Below are positions 32,839 to 41,086 of a DNA stretch of 64,000 bases, one piece after another. The DNA is from Arthrobacter sp. ISL-95 (GTDB lineage Bacteria > Actinomycetota > Actinomycetes > Actinomycetales > Micrococcaceae): assembly GCF_018613695.1 (NCBI RefSeq), contig NZ_JAGGPR010000012.1, positions 87,208 through 151,207 of the forward strand. Direction: 5' to 3'. Each line of letters starts with the position of its first letter. Positions within the stretch are counted from its first letter, which is position 1. The translations under genes were made by a program, and so were the position numbers. Below the pieces are notes generated by a model that saw only the letters and a program-made list of their open reading frames with translations, was not told the origin of the DNA and did no database searches.

Positions 32839-35337
32839 TCATGCGGCTGGCTCCTTGGCTACCATCTGCCGCAACAGTCCGGCGCTTTGCGTGGGGGACA
32901 ATCCCGGCAGGTAGGCCGAACCCACCGCGATGCCGATGGACGGTAAGGCCAACGGGTCCTGGTAGTACATGTAGAGGGTCCTGTGTTCAGGCTGGAACCT
33001 TGATTTGAAAGCGGCCAAGGATTTGAAGCCATACATGGGTTCCAGGGCGTTCCCGAGCAGCGCAAGGACACGGTCAAGGGTACTGCGGTCTTCATCGCCG
33101 GCACCGGCTCCTGCATTGGCGAGCGGTGAGCCGGACAAGGAGATTTGGGGTACTTCTTCTTTGAAGTGAGTTACGGCGGAGGCGATGAGGAACTCCATGA
33201 CGCCCTTGAAACCTGTGGTGCGGCGGCGCATGAAGTCCAAGGTCCACCCTGAGATGACCCCGGCGTTGAAGACCGGGAGCCAGCTGGTGACCCCATGGAC
33301 CAATCCGTCGTCATCCACAGCCACGCAGCAGAGCACCTCGGGATCTTTGAGCTCGCTCAAGCCACCCAGAGTGAACCCCATCTCAGGAAGTGCTTTATCA
33401 GCCACCCATTCTTCGGAAATCTCAGCCAGCTGCGCCCTGATTCCCGGCGGCATCTCAGGATAGGGGTACCAGTGATCCTTGATGGAGAGCTTGTCTGCGC
33501 GGTTCAGAGCGGTCCGGACGTTCTGCCATTCCTTTCCTTTGAACGTCATGGCTTGGACGTTGAGGAGTGTCTCTTCGGCCACTTCCAGTTTCCTGAAGCC
33601 ATGGGGGAACAGCGGGATATCCAGCTCTGCGGTCGCTGAATAGAAGCACGGGATCAGGCCCAGGTTGGCGCAGTGTTTGACGAAACCCGTAGCGGCCTCG
33701 CTGTGGTGTTCGCTGGCGCCAAACGGACCGGCCACGGTGAGGGCAACCCCGTTATGGACCTGATAGGCAACTCCAGCCTTCCTGTCCGGGGTGAACCAGT
33801 ACTGGTTGTTGTCCCAGAGCGTCATCCAGGACAGGGTGCCGCCGCCATCGTGCAACAGCTCCCTGGTGTGCCCCAGGTCTGCTGCCGGATCGGTGGCCAG
33901 CATTCTGAACCGCCGGAAGTTGTTCAGCACCAGCACAAGAATGCAAAGCCAAATGAGGTCCCCGCCAAGGCCGTAGAGCACAGTGCTCAGCAGGCCTTGG
34001 GGCAGGGCCACCACGAAGGGGACAGGGAAAGGAACCAGGATGTGAGTCAGCTGTCCGGCGAGGTCCAACAGGGTGGAGCTGCCGGGGTTGCCTTCGACGA
34101 ACCAGAAGATCGCATAGAAGATCACGGCGGCCATGGCGAGGATGAGCGACGTCCGGCCCAGAACCCGGTATCCGGCGTCGCTGGACTCGACGCGGAACTT
34201 ATGTCGGTTTATCAGAAGCAGCGCCGCGATGATGACAGGGGCGAGGACTGCGGGGACCGCGTACAGCAGAAGGTACGCGAAGTCGTCATCGTCCAACGTG
34301 ACCCCCGGATCTGTCACGTACTGGACGATGGACAGGACGGTCACAGCTGCCAGATACAGCTGGATAACAAGCGTCAGCCGGTATGCCAGCCGCCGGCCGC
34401 GCCTCAGTCCCTCGGCGCAGACAAGTAACAGCAGCACAGGAATCAGAGTGAGGATGGCCGCGCCGAAGCTCTGGACGCCCACGATGCTCTGCAGGCTGAC
34501 GCAATTGTTGTCGTTATTGCACGCTTCCTGAACCTCATCGGCGTCGGGACTGGCCTGGAGCATTACCTCGGAAACTACGGACAGCGGCCCGATTTCCCAC
34601 GTTCCGGTCAGTTGTGTGAGCAAAGGCCCCACCGCGAAGACGCCCACTACGGTGCCCACCAGGAAACGTGTTTCGCGAAGGCTTGAGGAATGCAGCGATC
34701 CTGCCCGGCGGCGTAGGGCCAGCGACTGGACGGCCCAACCTGCCAGGATGCCGATCACGGCCCCGGCCAGGGCTTGCAGGGTTTGGGCGACTCCTACAAA
34801 CAGGACAAACATCAGCGTGGCGGCCAGCAACCACGTCCTTAGGCGCCGACGCCACAGGGCCTCAAGCGCCGCCGTCGAGCATCCCAACGCCGCTGCAGCG
34901 CCACCATAGGCACCCACCACATATTCGCCGCCAAGGAAACTGAGCCATTGGTCGCTGGCATCCGTTCCAAAGGTTACGAGCACCACAAGTACCAAGGCGC
35001 TGACGGCTGAACCGGCAACGAATGCAGCCAGTGCCAGCCAAGGGCCCATGACCCGTTCGGCGATGCCCACGCCCACCAGGATCGCCGCGGTGCAGGCCAC
35101 ATAGTCGAGCAAGGAGGAGGCGAAGAACGCCGAGGTGAAGATTGACCACCAAGGTCCTGGCTCCACGGCCAAACCAAGCCCCACTTGGTCCAACAGCTCT
35201 TGGCCGGGACCGTTGATGAGGCTACCGGAAATGGCTCCGAGCACCCAGAGGAGCACCACCAGGGCCAGCGTCACTGGCAACCTCCGCAGGGTGGCGAGGC
35301 CCCGTGCACTGCCCCGAAAAACGACGGCCGAGCTCAT
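32839..35337 (-). CDS. Rhomboid-like membrane domain fused to MprF-type aminoacyl-lipid synthase (DUF2156)
   Basis: 832 residues. The first about 210 form a six-helix rhomboid-like unit, but the protease GxSG motif is replaced by GAYGGAAAALG and no catalytic His is evident, so it is probably a pseudo-protease. More helices follow to about 480. The C-terminal 340 residues match the DUF2156/LPG-synthase domain of tandem acetyltransferase folds (TLSWMTLWDNNQYWF, SLSGSPLANAG, YGFKSLAAFKSRFQPEH). MprF-type enzymes transfer Lys or Ala from aminoacyl-tRNA to phosphatidylglycerol or diacylglycerol, giving resistance to cationic peptides. The amino acid and lipid are not readable here. It is the first gene before the membrane hydrolase. 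Confidence 0.82.
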   Translation of the reverse strand: MSSAVVFRGSARGLATLRRLPVTLALVVLLWVLGAISGSLINGPGQELLDQVGLGLAVEPGPWWSIFTSAFFASSLLDYVACTAAILVGVGIAERVMGPWLALAAFVAGSAVSALVLVVLVTFGTDASDQWLSFLGGEYVVGAYGGAAAALGCSTAALEALWRRRLRTWLLAATLMFVLFVGVAQTLQALAGAVIGILAGWAVQSLALRRRAGSLHSSSLRETRFLVGTVVGVFAVGPLLTQLTGTWEIGPLSVVSEVMLQASPDADEVQEACNNDNNCVSLQSIVGVQSFGAAILTLIPVLLLLVCAEGLRRGRRLAYRLTLVIQLYLAAVTVLSIVQYVTDPGVTLDDDDFAYLLLYAVPAVLAPVIIAALLLINRHKFRVESSDAGYRVLGRTSLILAMAAVIFYAIFWFVEGNPGSSTLLDLAGQLTHILVPFPVPFVVALPQGLLSTVLYGLGGDLIWLCILVLVLNNFRRFRMLATDPAADLGHTRELLHDGGGTLSWMTLWDNNQYWFTPDRKAGVAYQVHNGVALTVAGPFGASEHHSEAATGFVKHCANLGLIPCFYSATAELDIPLFPHGFRKLEVAEETLLNVQAMTFKGKEWQNVRTALNRADKLSIKDHWYPYPEMPPGIRAQLAEISEEWVADKALPEMGFTLGGLSELKDPEVLCCVAVDDDGLVHGVTSWLPVFNAGVISGWTLDFMRRRTTGFKGVMEFLIASAVTHFKEEVPQISLSGSPLANAGAGAGDEDRSTLDRVLALLGNALEPMYGFKSLAAFKSRFQPEHRTLYMYYQDPLALPSIGIAVGSAYLPGLSPTQSAGLLRQMVAKEPAA

Positions 35338-35461
35338 GTGATGTCCCCTTCACCGGTTCAAGCACCGGTTACCCCGGCTGGCCACCATTCTGCCCTGCGG
35401 TAGGCAGTTAGGGGAGGGTTTGGTGATTGCCGACGTCGGCGGGTCGCCCGCAAAGGCCGGT

Positions 35462-35647
35462 CTAGTCCCGCTTCCAAGGGCCGGGATTCACGCGATACAG
35501 AACAGCAGCGCCGATCACGGCACCCAAGAGGGCACCAAACAGGGCACTCCCGGCAGCGCGGCCAAGAAGAGCACCGGCGACGGCGCCAAGCAAGGCACCC
35601 AGGAAGAGGCCCCGGCCGTTGCGGTGCGGTTTTTTCGTCATGGTCAC
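35462..35647 (-). CDS. Small glycine-zipper membrane protein
   Basis: 61 residues: a basic N-terminus (MTKKPHRNGR) followed by two helices of glycine-zipper type (GLFLGALLGAVAGALLG and SALFGALLGAVIGAAVLY). Proteins of this size often form membrane oligomers; the function is unknown. It lies 17 bp downstream of the Bcr/CflA exporter on the same strand and may be cotranscribed. Confidence 0.55.
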   Translation of the reverse strand: MTMTKKPHRNGRGLFLGALLGAVAGALLGRAAGSALFGALLGAVIGAAVLYRVNPGPWKRD

Positions 35648-35664
35648 AGCCTACGGGGCCGGTT

Positions 35665-36894
35665 CTAATGAATGGACGGAACAGACCGGGGCCGGACAAC
35701 CAACCACAGAGCGGCAATGGCGCCCGTGATGCACGCGGCCATGACGGCGCCCATGGGCACAGCTGAGCTGACGCCAAGCCAACCGACAACCGGCGGGACA
35801 ATGCCGGCCATCATGAACTGGGACGCGCCCAGGAGCGATGCAGCGGTGCCTGCTTGTGCACCATGCTTGGCCAGGGACAGGACCTGAACGCACGGGAACA
35901 TGAAGCCGGTGGCGCAAATGTAGAACCACAATGGGATGAGAATGCCCCATAAACCCACGTGGAACAGGTCAAGGGCCACAATAAGGAGGGCGGTGAAAAG
36001 CATGAAGACTGTTGCCCCGGCCACAATCCACTGTGGAGCTACCCGTCTGATCAGGCGCGAGCTGATCTGCACGCCTGCCACGATGCCTAAGGAGTTGATG
36101 CCGAACAGGAGGCCGTATTCCTGCGGCGAGAAGCCGTAAATGTTCTGGAAAAGAAAGGTGGAAGCTGAGAGGTAAGCGAAGAGTCCACCGAAATTCAGGC
36201 TTCCCACGAGTACCATGCCCACAAAAATCCTGTCCGTCAGGACGGTCTTATAGCGTTGACCTACGGAGGCAGTGGATTTTCCCCGCTGTTCAGCCGGAAG
36301 TGTTTCCCGGATGAAGAAGATCGAAGCAAGTATGACCAGTAGCCCGTACGCGGCCAGGAAGTAGAAGATGCCCGGCCAAGGGAACACCAGCAGCAATTGG
36401 GATCCGATGACCGGGGCAAGGATGGGGGCCAGGCCGTTGACCAGTGACATCCGTGAGAACATCCGGACCATGGAGTAACCGTGGAAGAGATCCCGAACCA
36501 TGGCCATGGCCACTACGCCGCCTCCGGCAGCACCGATTCCCATGAGCACGCGGAACAGGGACAGCATCCCGATGTCTGTGGCCAGCGCCGCACCCAGCGA
36601 TGAACCGATGTGCACAGCAGTCGCCAGAATGAGCGGAAGCCGGCGTCCCACCTTGTCACTGAATGGTCCCACCAGCAGTTGGCCGAGCCCGAAGCCAACC
36701 GTTGTGCCGGTCAGCGTGAGCTGGATTGCCGCCGCCGAGACATCAAAACTCTCTTCCAAAGCGGGGAACGCCGGAAGATAGAGGTCGATGGTGAAAGGAC
36801 CCAAGGCCGTCAGGGCGCCCAACAGGAGAATGTAGACAAGTTTTTCGCGTCGGCTCAGAGAATCGCCCGGAGCAATGGGAGAGGTCACGATCAT
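35665..36894 (-). CDS. Bcr/CflA-family multidrug efflux transporter (MFS)
   Basis: 409 residues with twelve membrane helices. The DHA1 family signature FTIDLYLPAFPALEESF, loop 2-3 motif A (GPFSDKVGRRLPLI) and motif C-like region are clear. Characterised relatives export bicyclomycin, chloramphenicol and sulfonamides with protons; specificity here is unknown. Upstream, TCATA (36912-36916) and TATGA (36928-36932) form a possible operator in the divergent spacer. Confidence 0.9.
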   Translation of the reverse strand: MIVTSPIAPGDSLSRREKLVYILLLGALTALGPFTIDLYLPAFPALEESFDVSAAAIQLTLTGTTVGFGLGQLLVGPFSDKVGRRLPLILATAVHIGSSLGAALATDIGMLSLFRVLMGIGAAGGGVVAMAMVRDLFHGYSMVRMFSRMSLVNGLAPILAPVIGSQLLLVFPWPGIFYFLAAYGLLVILASIFFIRETLPAEQRGKSTASVGQRYKTVLTDRIFVGMVLVGSLNFGGLFAYLSASTFLFQNIYGFSPQEYGLLFGINSLGIVAGVQISSRLIRRVAPQWIVAGATVFMLFTALLIVALDLFHVGLWGILIPLWFYICATGFMFPCVQVLSLAKHGAQAGTAASLLGASQFMMAGIVPPVVGWLGVSSAVPMGAVMAACITGAIAALWLVVRPRSVPSIH

Positions 36895-37066
36895 CTATCC
36901 TATGGCCCGGATCATATTTATTGGACGTATGACGGGCGCGCCGGGGCCTAATCCCGAAAGTTCAGCAGGAACCTGAATGATAGCTTTGAGAACAGGTGTA
37001 CGCGGGGATCGTTTTCCACCGCGTACGCCCTACACGATGCCCAGAGGAAGCAGTTAGGCGGAACCC

Positions 37067-37915
37067 ATGAGTGGACGTCACACCGGCCGGCCCAGTCAAG
37101 GACCAGCCATTCGTACTTTGCCGAAGACCCTCAAGCTCGTAGCAAGGCTGGCTCCGAGGCAACTCAATGACGAAATCGCCCTTGCGAAGGTTGAGCTCAA
37201 GCGAAAAGCCACACAGGTCGGCATCGCCGGCGCCTTCTTTGGAGTCGCGCTTGTCTTCCTGGCGCTCCTGGTCATCGCGCTGGTGGTCGCAGCGATCTTG
37301 GGCTTGGCCACCATCATGCCCGGCTGGCTGGCGGCTCTGATTGTTGCGGCGTTCTTCCTGGTGATTGTGGCAATCGCGTCCTTGATAGGCATAGCCAAGT
37401 TCAAGAAGGCCATGCCCCTGGTCCCGGAGGACACCATCCGGGGGATCAAACATGATCTCGGAATCGCCAAGGAAGGCTCTGACTTCGACGAGTCCATCCT
37501 TGATCCCAACTCGCCCGCCGCGAAGGCAGCCAAGGCTGAAAAGGAAGCGGCCGCTGAGAAGGCCAAGGCAGAGAAGGCCGCCAAGGAAGCCGCCAAGGAA
37601 GCCGATGCCGTCAAGGCGCCCACCGAAGCTGAGCTTCGCTCGCGCCTGAAGCGCCGCCGTGAACACCTCACGGGCGTTCGCGACGAGCTCGGTGAGCAGC
37701 TGGACGTCAAGAAGCAAGGCCGGGCTTTCCTCCAGAGCGCCAACGGAAAGTTCCAGGAGAGCAAGGAATTCGCTGCAGCGAAGTTTGCCGAACTCGAAGA
37801 CTCCGTACCTGAGAGCCTCACCGAACGGCTTGCCGCCCGGTGGAAGGACCTCGCTGCGTTTGCCACGGCTGCGGTGGTCTTCGTTGTTGCACTGCGGAAG
37901 TTGCTGAAAAAGTAG
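37067..37915 (+). CDS. Actinobacterial holin-X/phage-holin-like family protein
   Basis: 282 residues. Two adjacent helices (about 51-76 and 84-108) follow an amphipathic N-terminus; then an Ala/Lys/Glu-rich coiled-coil (about 150-200), a basic region and a final helix (about 260-278). The two-helix part matches the Actinobacterial Holin-X family (PF07332). No phage genes lie nearby, so this is a chromosomal envelope protein rather than a lysis holin. It precedes phospholipid and glycolipid genes on the same strand. Confidence 0.75.
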   Translation: MSGRHTGRPSQGPAIRTLPKTLKLVARLAPRQLNDEIALAKVELKRKATQVGIAGAFFGVALVFLALLVIALVVAAILGLATIMPGWLAALIVAAFFLVIVAIASLIGIAKFKKAMPLVPEDTIRGIKHDLGIAKEGSDFDESILDPNSPAAKAAKAEKEAAAEKAKAEKAAKEAAKEADAVKAPTEAELRSRLKRRREHLTGVRDELGEQLDVKKQGRAFLQSANGKFQESKEFAAAKFAELEDSVPESLTERLAARWKDLAAFATAAVVFVVALRKLLKK

Positions 37916-37961
37916 CAGCCAGCGGCGCCAACAAACGCTGAAGACGAGAAAGGGGGACAGG

Positions 37962-38585
37962 ATGAGATTGATCGGAGCTGGGTCGCACCCCGACCGGCCG
38001 CAGGTTGATCACGACCTCATCTTCACTGTCCCCAACATCCTCACAGTTCTTCGCTTCATGGGCGTGCCGCTGTTTGTCTGGCTCGTCCTGTCCGAGCAGG
38101 AATACGGTTTCGCGGTCTTGGTACTCGTCATCATGGGCAGCACCGACTGGGTGGATGGCTACATTGCCAGACGCTTCGATCAGACCTCCAAGCTTGGGCG
38201 GATCCTGGATCCCATGGCAGACCGGGCCGCACTGCTGGCTGTCGCCTTCACACTGGCGATTGCCGGCGTCGTGCAGTGGTGGTACCTGGCCGCGCTGTTG
38301 GTGCCGGACGCCGTCCTGGCCATTGCATCCCTGATCTACTTCCGGAGCCACCCGGACCTTCCCGTGAGCATCATTGGAAAGATCCGCACTGGGCTACTGC
38401 TGATCGGTACGCCGTTACTGGTCCTGTCCAAGTTGCCCGTTGCTTTTACCGACGTCTACTTCGTGGCCGCTTGGACGTTCCTTGGCCTCGGCCTGGTCGG
38501 CCACTGGGTAGCGGCATATAACTACTTCTGGGCCATCTTGCGTAAGGGTAAAGAACTGAAAACCGACGACGGCGGACGAGGCTGA
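37962..38585 (+). CDS. CDP-alcohol phosphatidyltransferase
   Basis: 207 residues, six helices. The complete family signature DxxDGxxAR-x8-GxxxDxxxD is seen in DWVDGYIARRFDQTSKLGR followed by ILDPMADR. These enzymes move a phosphatidyl group from CDP-diacylglycerol to an alcohol such as glycerol-3-phosphate, inositol phosphate or phosphatidylglycerol. The short form resembles PgsA or actinobacterial cardiolipin synthase; I cannot choose. The stop overlaps the next ATG by one base. Confidence 0.88.
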   Translation: MRLIGAGSHPDRPQVDHDLIFTVPNILTVLRFMGVPLFVWLVLSEQEYGFAVLVLVIMGSTDWVDGYIARRFDQTSKLGRILDPMADRAALLAVAFTLAIAGVVQWWYLAALLVPDAVLAIASLIYFRSHPDLPVSIIGKIRTGLLLIGTPLLVLSKLPVAFTDVYFVAAWTFLGLGLVGHWVAAYNYFWAILRKGKELKTDDGGRG

Positions 38586-39502
38586 TGGTCTGGCTGGCAG
38601 TTTCCCTCGCGCTGCTAGGCGCTTTTTTCCTCGCCATTGGCGCCCAACGGCAAGGCAGCGCGGTCAAAGCGGACACTGGTGGCCTTGCGCTCAGTTCCAA
38701 CGGGTTCCTGCGTCTCCTGCGCAACCCGCGGTGGATGCTTGGCCTGCTGTTCCTGACCCTCGGAATGGTGCTGAATGCCATCGCCTTGGTGTCCGCGCCT
38801 CTGACCGTGGTGCAACCGATCGGTGCCATTGCGCTGGTCATCACCACCGTGGTCAACGCCAAGGACCAGGGCCTGAGCATCAACCGTGCCACGGTGGTGG
38901 CCATCAGCGCCTGTGTTACTGGTTCGGCGTTGTTTGTGCTCCTTGCCGTTAACGTCACGCAGGAGAACCACCACGTCAATGCTGAGGATGAACTGACCAT
39001 TGTTCTCTTGCTGGCGCTTGCCGTGGGGATTTTTGGAGCACTCGCCGTCTTGTTCAAACACAGGATGAGTGCCTTCATTTACATTTTGGGGGCCGGTGTC
39101 CTGTTCGGTTTCGTTGCAGTCCTGACCCGCATCATCGGCAAGCACCTGCTCGATCCCAACGGTATGTTCCTGCTCAACGTTCAGTGGTACACCCTGATAG
39201 CTATTGTGGCCGCCGGGGGACTGGGCTCCTGGTTCGTCCAGAGTGCCTATTCCGGCGGTCCACCTGACCTGGTGATCGCCGGTCTGACCGTGATCGACCC
39301 CATGGTGGGCATCGCAATCGGCATTGTGATCCTGGGTGAGCTTCGTCCCGATGTCCACGCCGTGATGGCCATCGCCATGGCCGCGGCCGCTACGCTTGCT
39401 ATCGTGGGGGTTATTGCCCTGAGCCGGCACCATCCGGAAGTCACCAAGCGCAAGAAGGACGCGAAGGCGGCTGCCAGCCGGAAGGCCCAAGGCAAAGCTT
39501 GA
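38585..39502 (+). CDS. DMT/NIPA-like multipass membrane transporter
   Basis: 305 residues with about nine helices. The first, MVWLAVSLALLGAFFLAIGAQ, the helix pair around NAIALVSAPLTVVQPIGAIA and the second-half VIDPMVGIAIGIVILGEL match DMT/NIPA-like proteins, some of which carry magnesium in eukaryotes. The tail is Lys/Ala-rich and cytoplasmic. Translationally coupled to the CDP-alcohol transferase; a lipid flippase-like or cation role is possible, not shown. Confidence 0.75.
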   Translation: MVWLAVSLALLGAFFLAIGAQRQGSAVKADTGGLALSSNGFLRLLRNPRWMLGLLFLTLGMVLNAIALVSAPLTVVQPIGAIALVITTVVNAKDQGLSINRATVVAISACVTGSALFVLLAVNVTQENHHVNAEDELTIVLLLALAVGIFGALAVLFKHRMSAFIYILGAGVLFGFVAVLTRIIGKHLLDPNGMFLLNVQWYTLIAIVAAGGLGSWFVQSAYSGGPPDLVIAGLTVIDPMVGIAIGIVILGELRPDVHAVMAIAMAAAATLAIVGVIALSRHHPEVTKRKKDAKAAASRKAQGKA

Positions 39503-39597
39503 CCTTGCGCCACCGCTATTGCGGGCGGCAACCCGGCGACACCGCAGCATTGCCTCAAGAAGTGCTGTCCGCACCGTGACCATCAGGAGTTCTCCAC

Positions 39598-40794
39598 GTG
39601 ACCATTCCCGACACCACCAAGCCCCTCACTCTTTTGATTGCCGCGGATACGTACCCGCCGCACGTCAACGGTGCCGCCCAGTTCGGCTACCGCCTGGCCA
39701 AGGGGATGACGGCGCGCGGGCACAACGTGCACGTGTTGGCCTGCCGTCCGGACACGGGCAAGAGCTACACCGAGTTCCGCGACGAAGCCACCGTTCACCG
39801 GCTCCGCTCCCACGGCGTCTTCACCCACGAGTACTTCCGTATTTGCTTCCCGTGGGAAATCAAGAAGGAAATCAGCCTTCTTTTCGACAAAGTCCAGCCG
39901 GACGTCGTTCACATCCAGAGCCACTACATGATTGGCGAGCAAGTCCTCTACGAGGCTGTTAGGCGCGGCATCCGGATTGTGGCCACCAACCACTTCATGC
40001 CCGAGAACCTCAACCCGTTCCTTCCCTTCCCGCAGTGGTTCAAGGACATTGTTGGCCGGATTTCGTGGAAGGACATGGGCAAGGTCATGAGCCAGGCGGA
40101 TGTGGTCACCACGCCCACGCCGCTCGCGGCCAAGGCCATGCATCAGCACGCTTTCCTGCGTAAGGTCCTGCCCCTTTCCAACGGCATCGACTCGTCGGCG
40201 TACGAGCTGCAGCCGGGTGAAATGATCGAGCGGCACGCCAACCCGACGGTCCTGTTCGTGGGCCGGCTTGCCGAAGAAAAGCACATCGATGTGCTGATCG
40301 ATGCCGTGGCCAAGACCCCGCGCGAACTGAACGTGAACTTGGAAATCGTGGGTGGCGGCGAAGTCCGTCCTGCCCTTGAAGCTCAGGTCGCGAAGCTTGG
40401 GCTAGGGGACCGGGTGCGGTTCCTCGGGCTGGCGAGCGACGAGGACCTGCGGGATGCTTACATCAAGGCCGATATCTTCTGCATGCCCGGGACAGCCGAG
40501 CTTCAGTCACTGGTGACGTTGGAGGCCATGTCTGCTTCCACCCCGGTGCTGCTGGCCAACGCCATGGCCCTGCCGCATCTGGTCCGTGACGGGGAGAACG
40601 GCTACCTCTTCACCCCCAACGACAGCAACGAGCTTGCGGGCAGAATCACCCAGCTCGTTGAGCTTCCCCAGGATGAACTCGAGGCCATGGGTAAGCTCAG
40701 CCGCGAGATGGTGGAGCCACACAGCATCAACGGCACCCTCCAGACCTTCGAGGACCTCTACCGGGGTGCTACTTACGAGGACATGGTGGTGTGA
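39598..40794 (+). CDS. GT4-family glycosyltransferase
   Basis: 398 residues with the GT-B fold. N-terminal acceptor domain LLIADTYPPHVNGAAQFG-like start (about 11-28, reading AADTYPPHVNGAAQ), donor domain LFVGRLAEEKHIDVLI and VGGGEVRPALE, and an EX7E-like element in AELQSLVTLEAMSA. Similar proteins mannosylate phosphatidylinositol or glycosylate diacylglycerol in actinobacteria. Placement after a CDP-alcohol transferase supports a glycolipid role. GTG 39598 is the start, preceded by CAGGAG. The stop is followed within 90 bp by a tRNA gene. Confidence 0.87.
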   Translation: MTIPDTTKPLTLLIAADTYPPHVNGAAQFGYRLAKGMTARGHNVHVLACRPDTGKSYTEFRDEATVHRLRSHGVFTHEYFRICFPWEIKKEISLLFDKVQPDVVHIQSHYMIGEQVLYEAVRRGIRIVATNHFMPENLNPFLPFPQWFKDIVGRISWKDMGKVMSQADVVTTPTPLAAKAMHQHAFLRKVLPLSNGIDSSAYELQPGEMIERHANPTVLFVGRLAEEKHIDVLIDAVAKTPRELNVNLEIVGGGEVRPALEAQVAKLGLGDRVRFLGLASDEDLRDAYIKADIFCMPGTAELQSLVTLEAMSASTPVLLANAMALPHLVRDGENGYLFTPNDSNELAGRITQLVELPQDELEAMGKLSREMVEPHSINGTLQTFEDLYRGATYEDMVV

Positions 40795-40878
40795 CAAAAG
40801 CACTCCCCGGCACCTATTAGAATTGCTGGAGTGCTTTGCCCGGAACCGCTGCTTTGCGGTGGCCGGACCGGGCATCAA

Positions 40879-40952
40879 GGGGCTATAGCTCAGCTGGTTA
40901 GAGCGCGGGACTCATAATCCTAAGGTCCTCGGTTCAAGTCCGAGTAGCCCTA
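40879..40952 (+). tRNA. tRNA with CAT anticodon, tRNA-Met (or Ile2)
   Basis: 74 nt. Acceptor GGGGCTA pairs with TAGCCCT, leaving a G1-U72 wobble; D arm GCTC/GAGC; anticodon CAT in loop CTCATAA (40911-40917); T arm CTCGG/CCGAG. The anticodon stem has a C27-A43 mismatch and G28-U42 wobble. Lack of the initiator C1-A72 and three G-C pairs excludes initiator tRNA. CAT could be elongator Met, or Ile2 after lysidine modification; I cannot settle this by eye. Confidence 0.9.
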
Positions 40953-40964
40953 CATTTCACGCGG

Positions 40965-41007
40965 GAGCCGTGGCCGACGATTCATCTTCGTCGGCCACGG
41001 CTCTTTT
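40965..41007 (+). terminator. Intrinsic terminator after CAT tRNA
   Basis: GAGCCGTGGCCGACGA (40965-40980) pairs perfectly over 16 bases with 40988-41003; loop of 7; TTTT at 41004-41007. Confidence 0.88.
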
Positions 41008-41030
41008 GCGTTCCCCCATCGATGCGGTAT

Positions 41031-41046
41031 GTTACTCATCAGTAAC
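41031..41046. promoter_or_regulatory. GTTACT-CATC-AGTAAC palindrome, candidate operator
   Basis: A perfect inverted repeat (6-bp arms, 4-bp centre) 40 bp upstream of the acyl-CoA dehydrogenase start. The TTACT-N4-AGTAA form resembles sites of TetR-type regulators of fatty-acid or acyl-CoA genes. No such regulator gene is adjacent. Confidence 0.4.
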
Positions 41047-41086
41047 TTAGTTTTGGTCGCAGGTGACCACCCTTGAAGGAGCGAAT

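Noticed and set aside
37067..37915. Prophage suggested by the holin-like gene
   Set aside because: No integrase, portal, tail or lysis genes nearby; holin-X proteins are chromosomal in actinobacteria.
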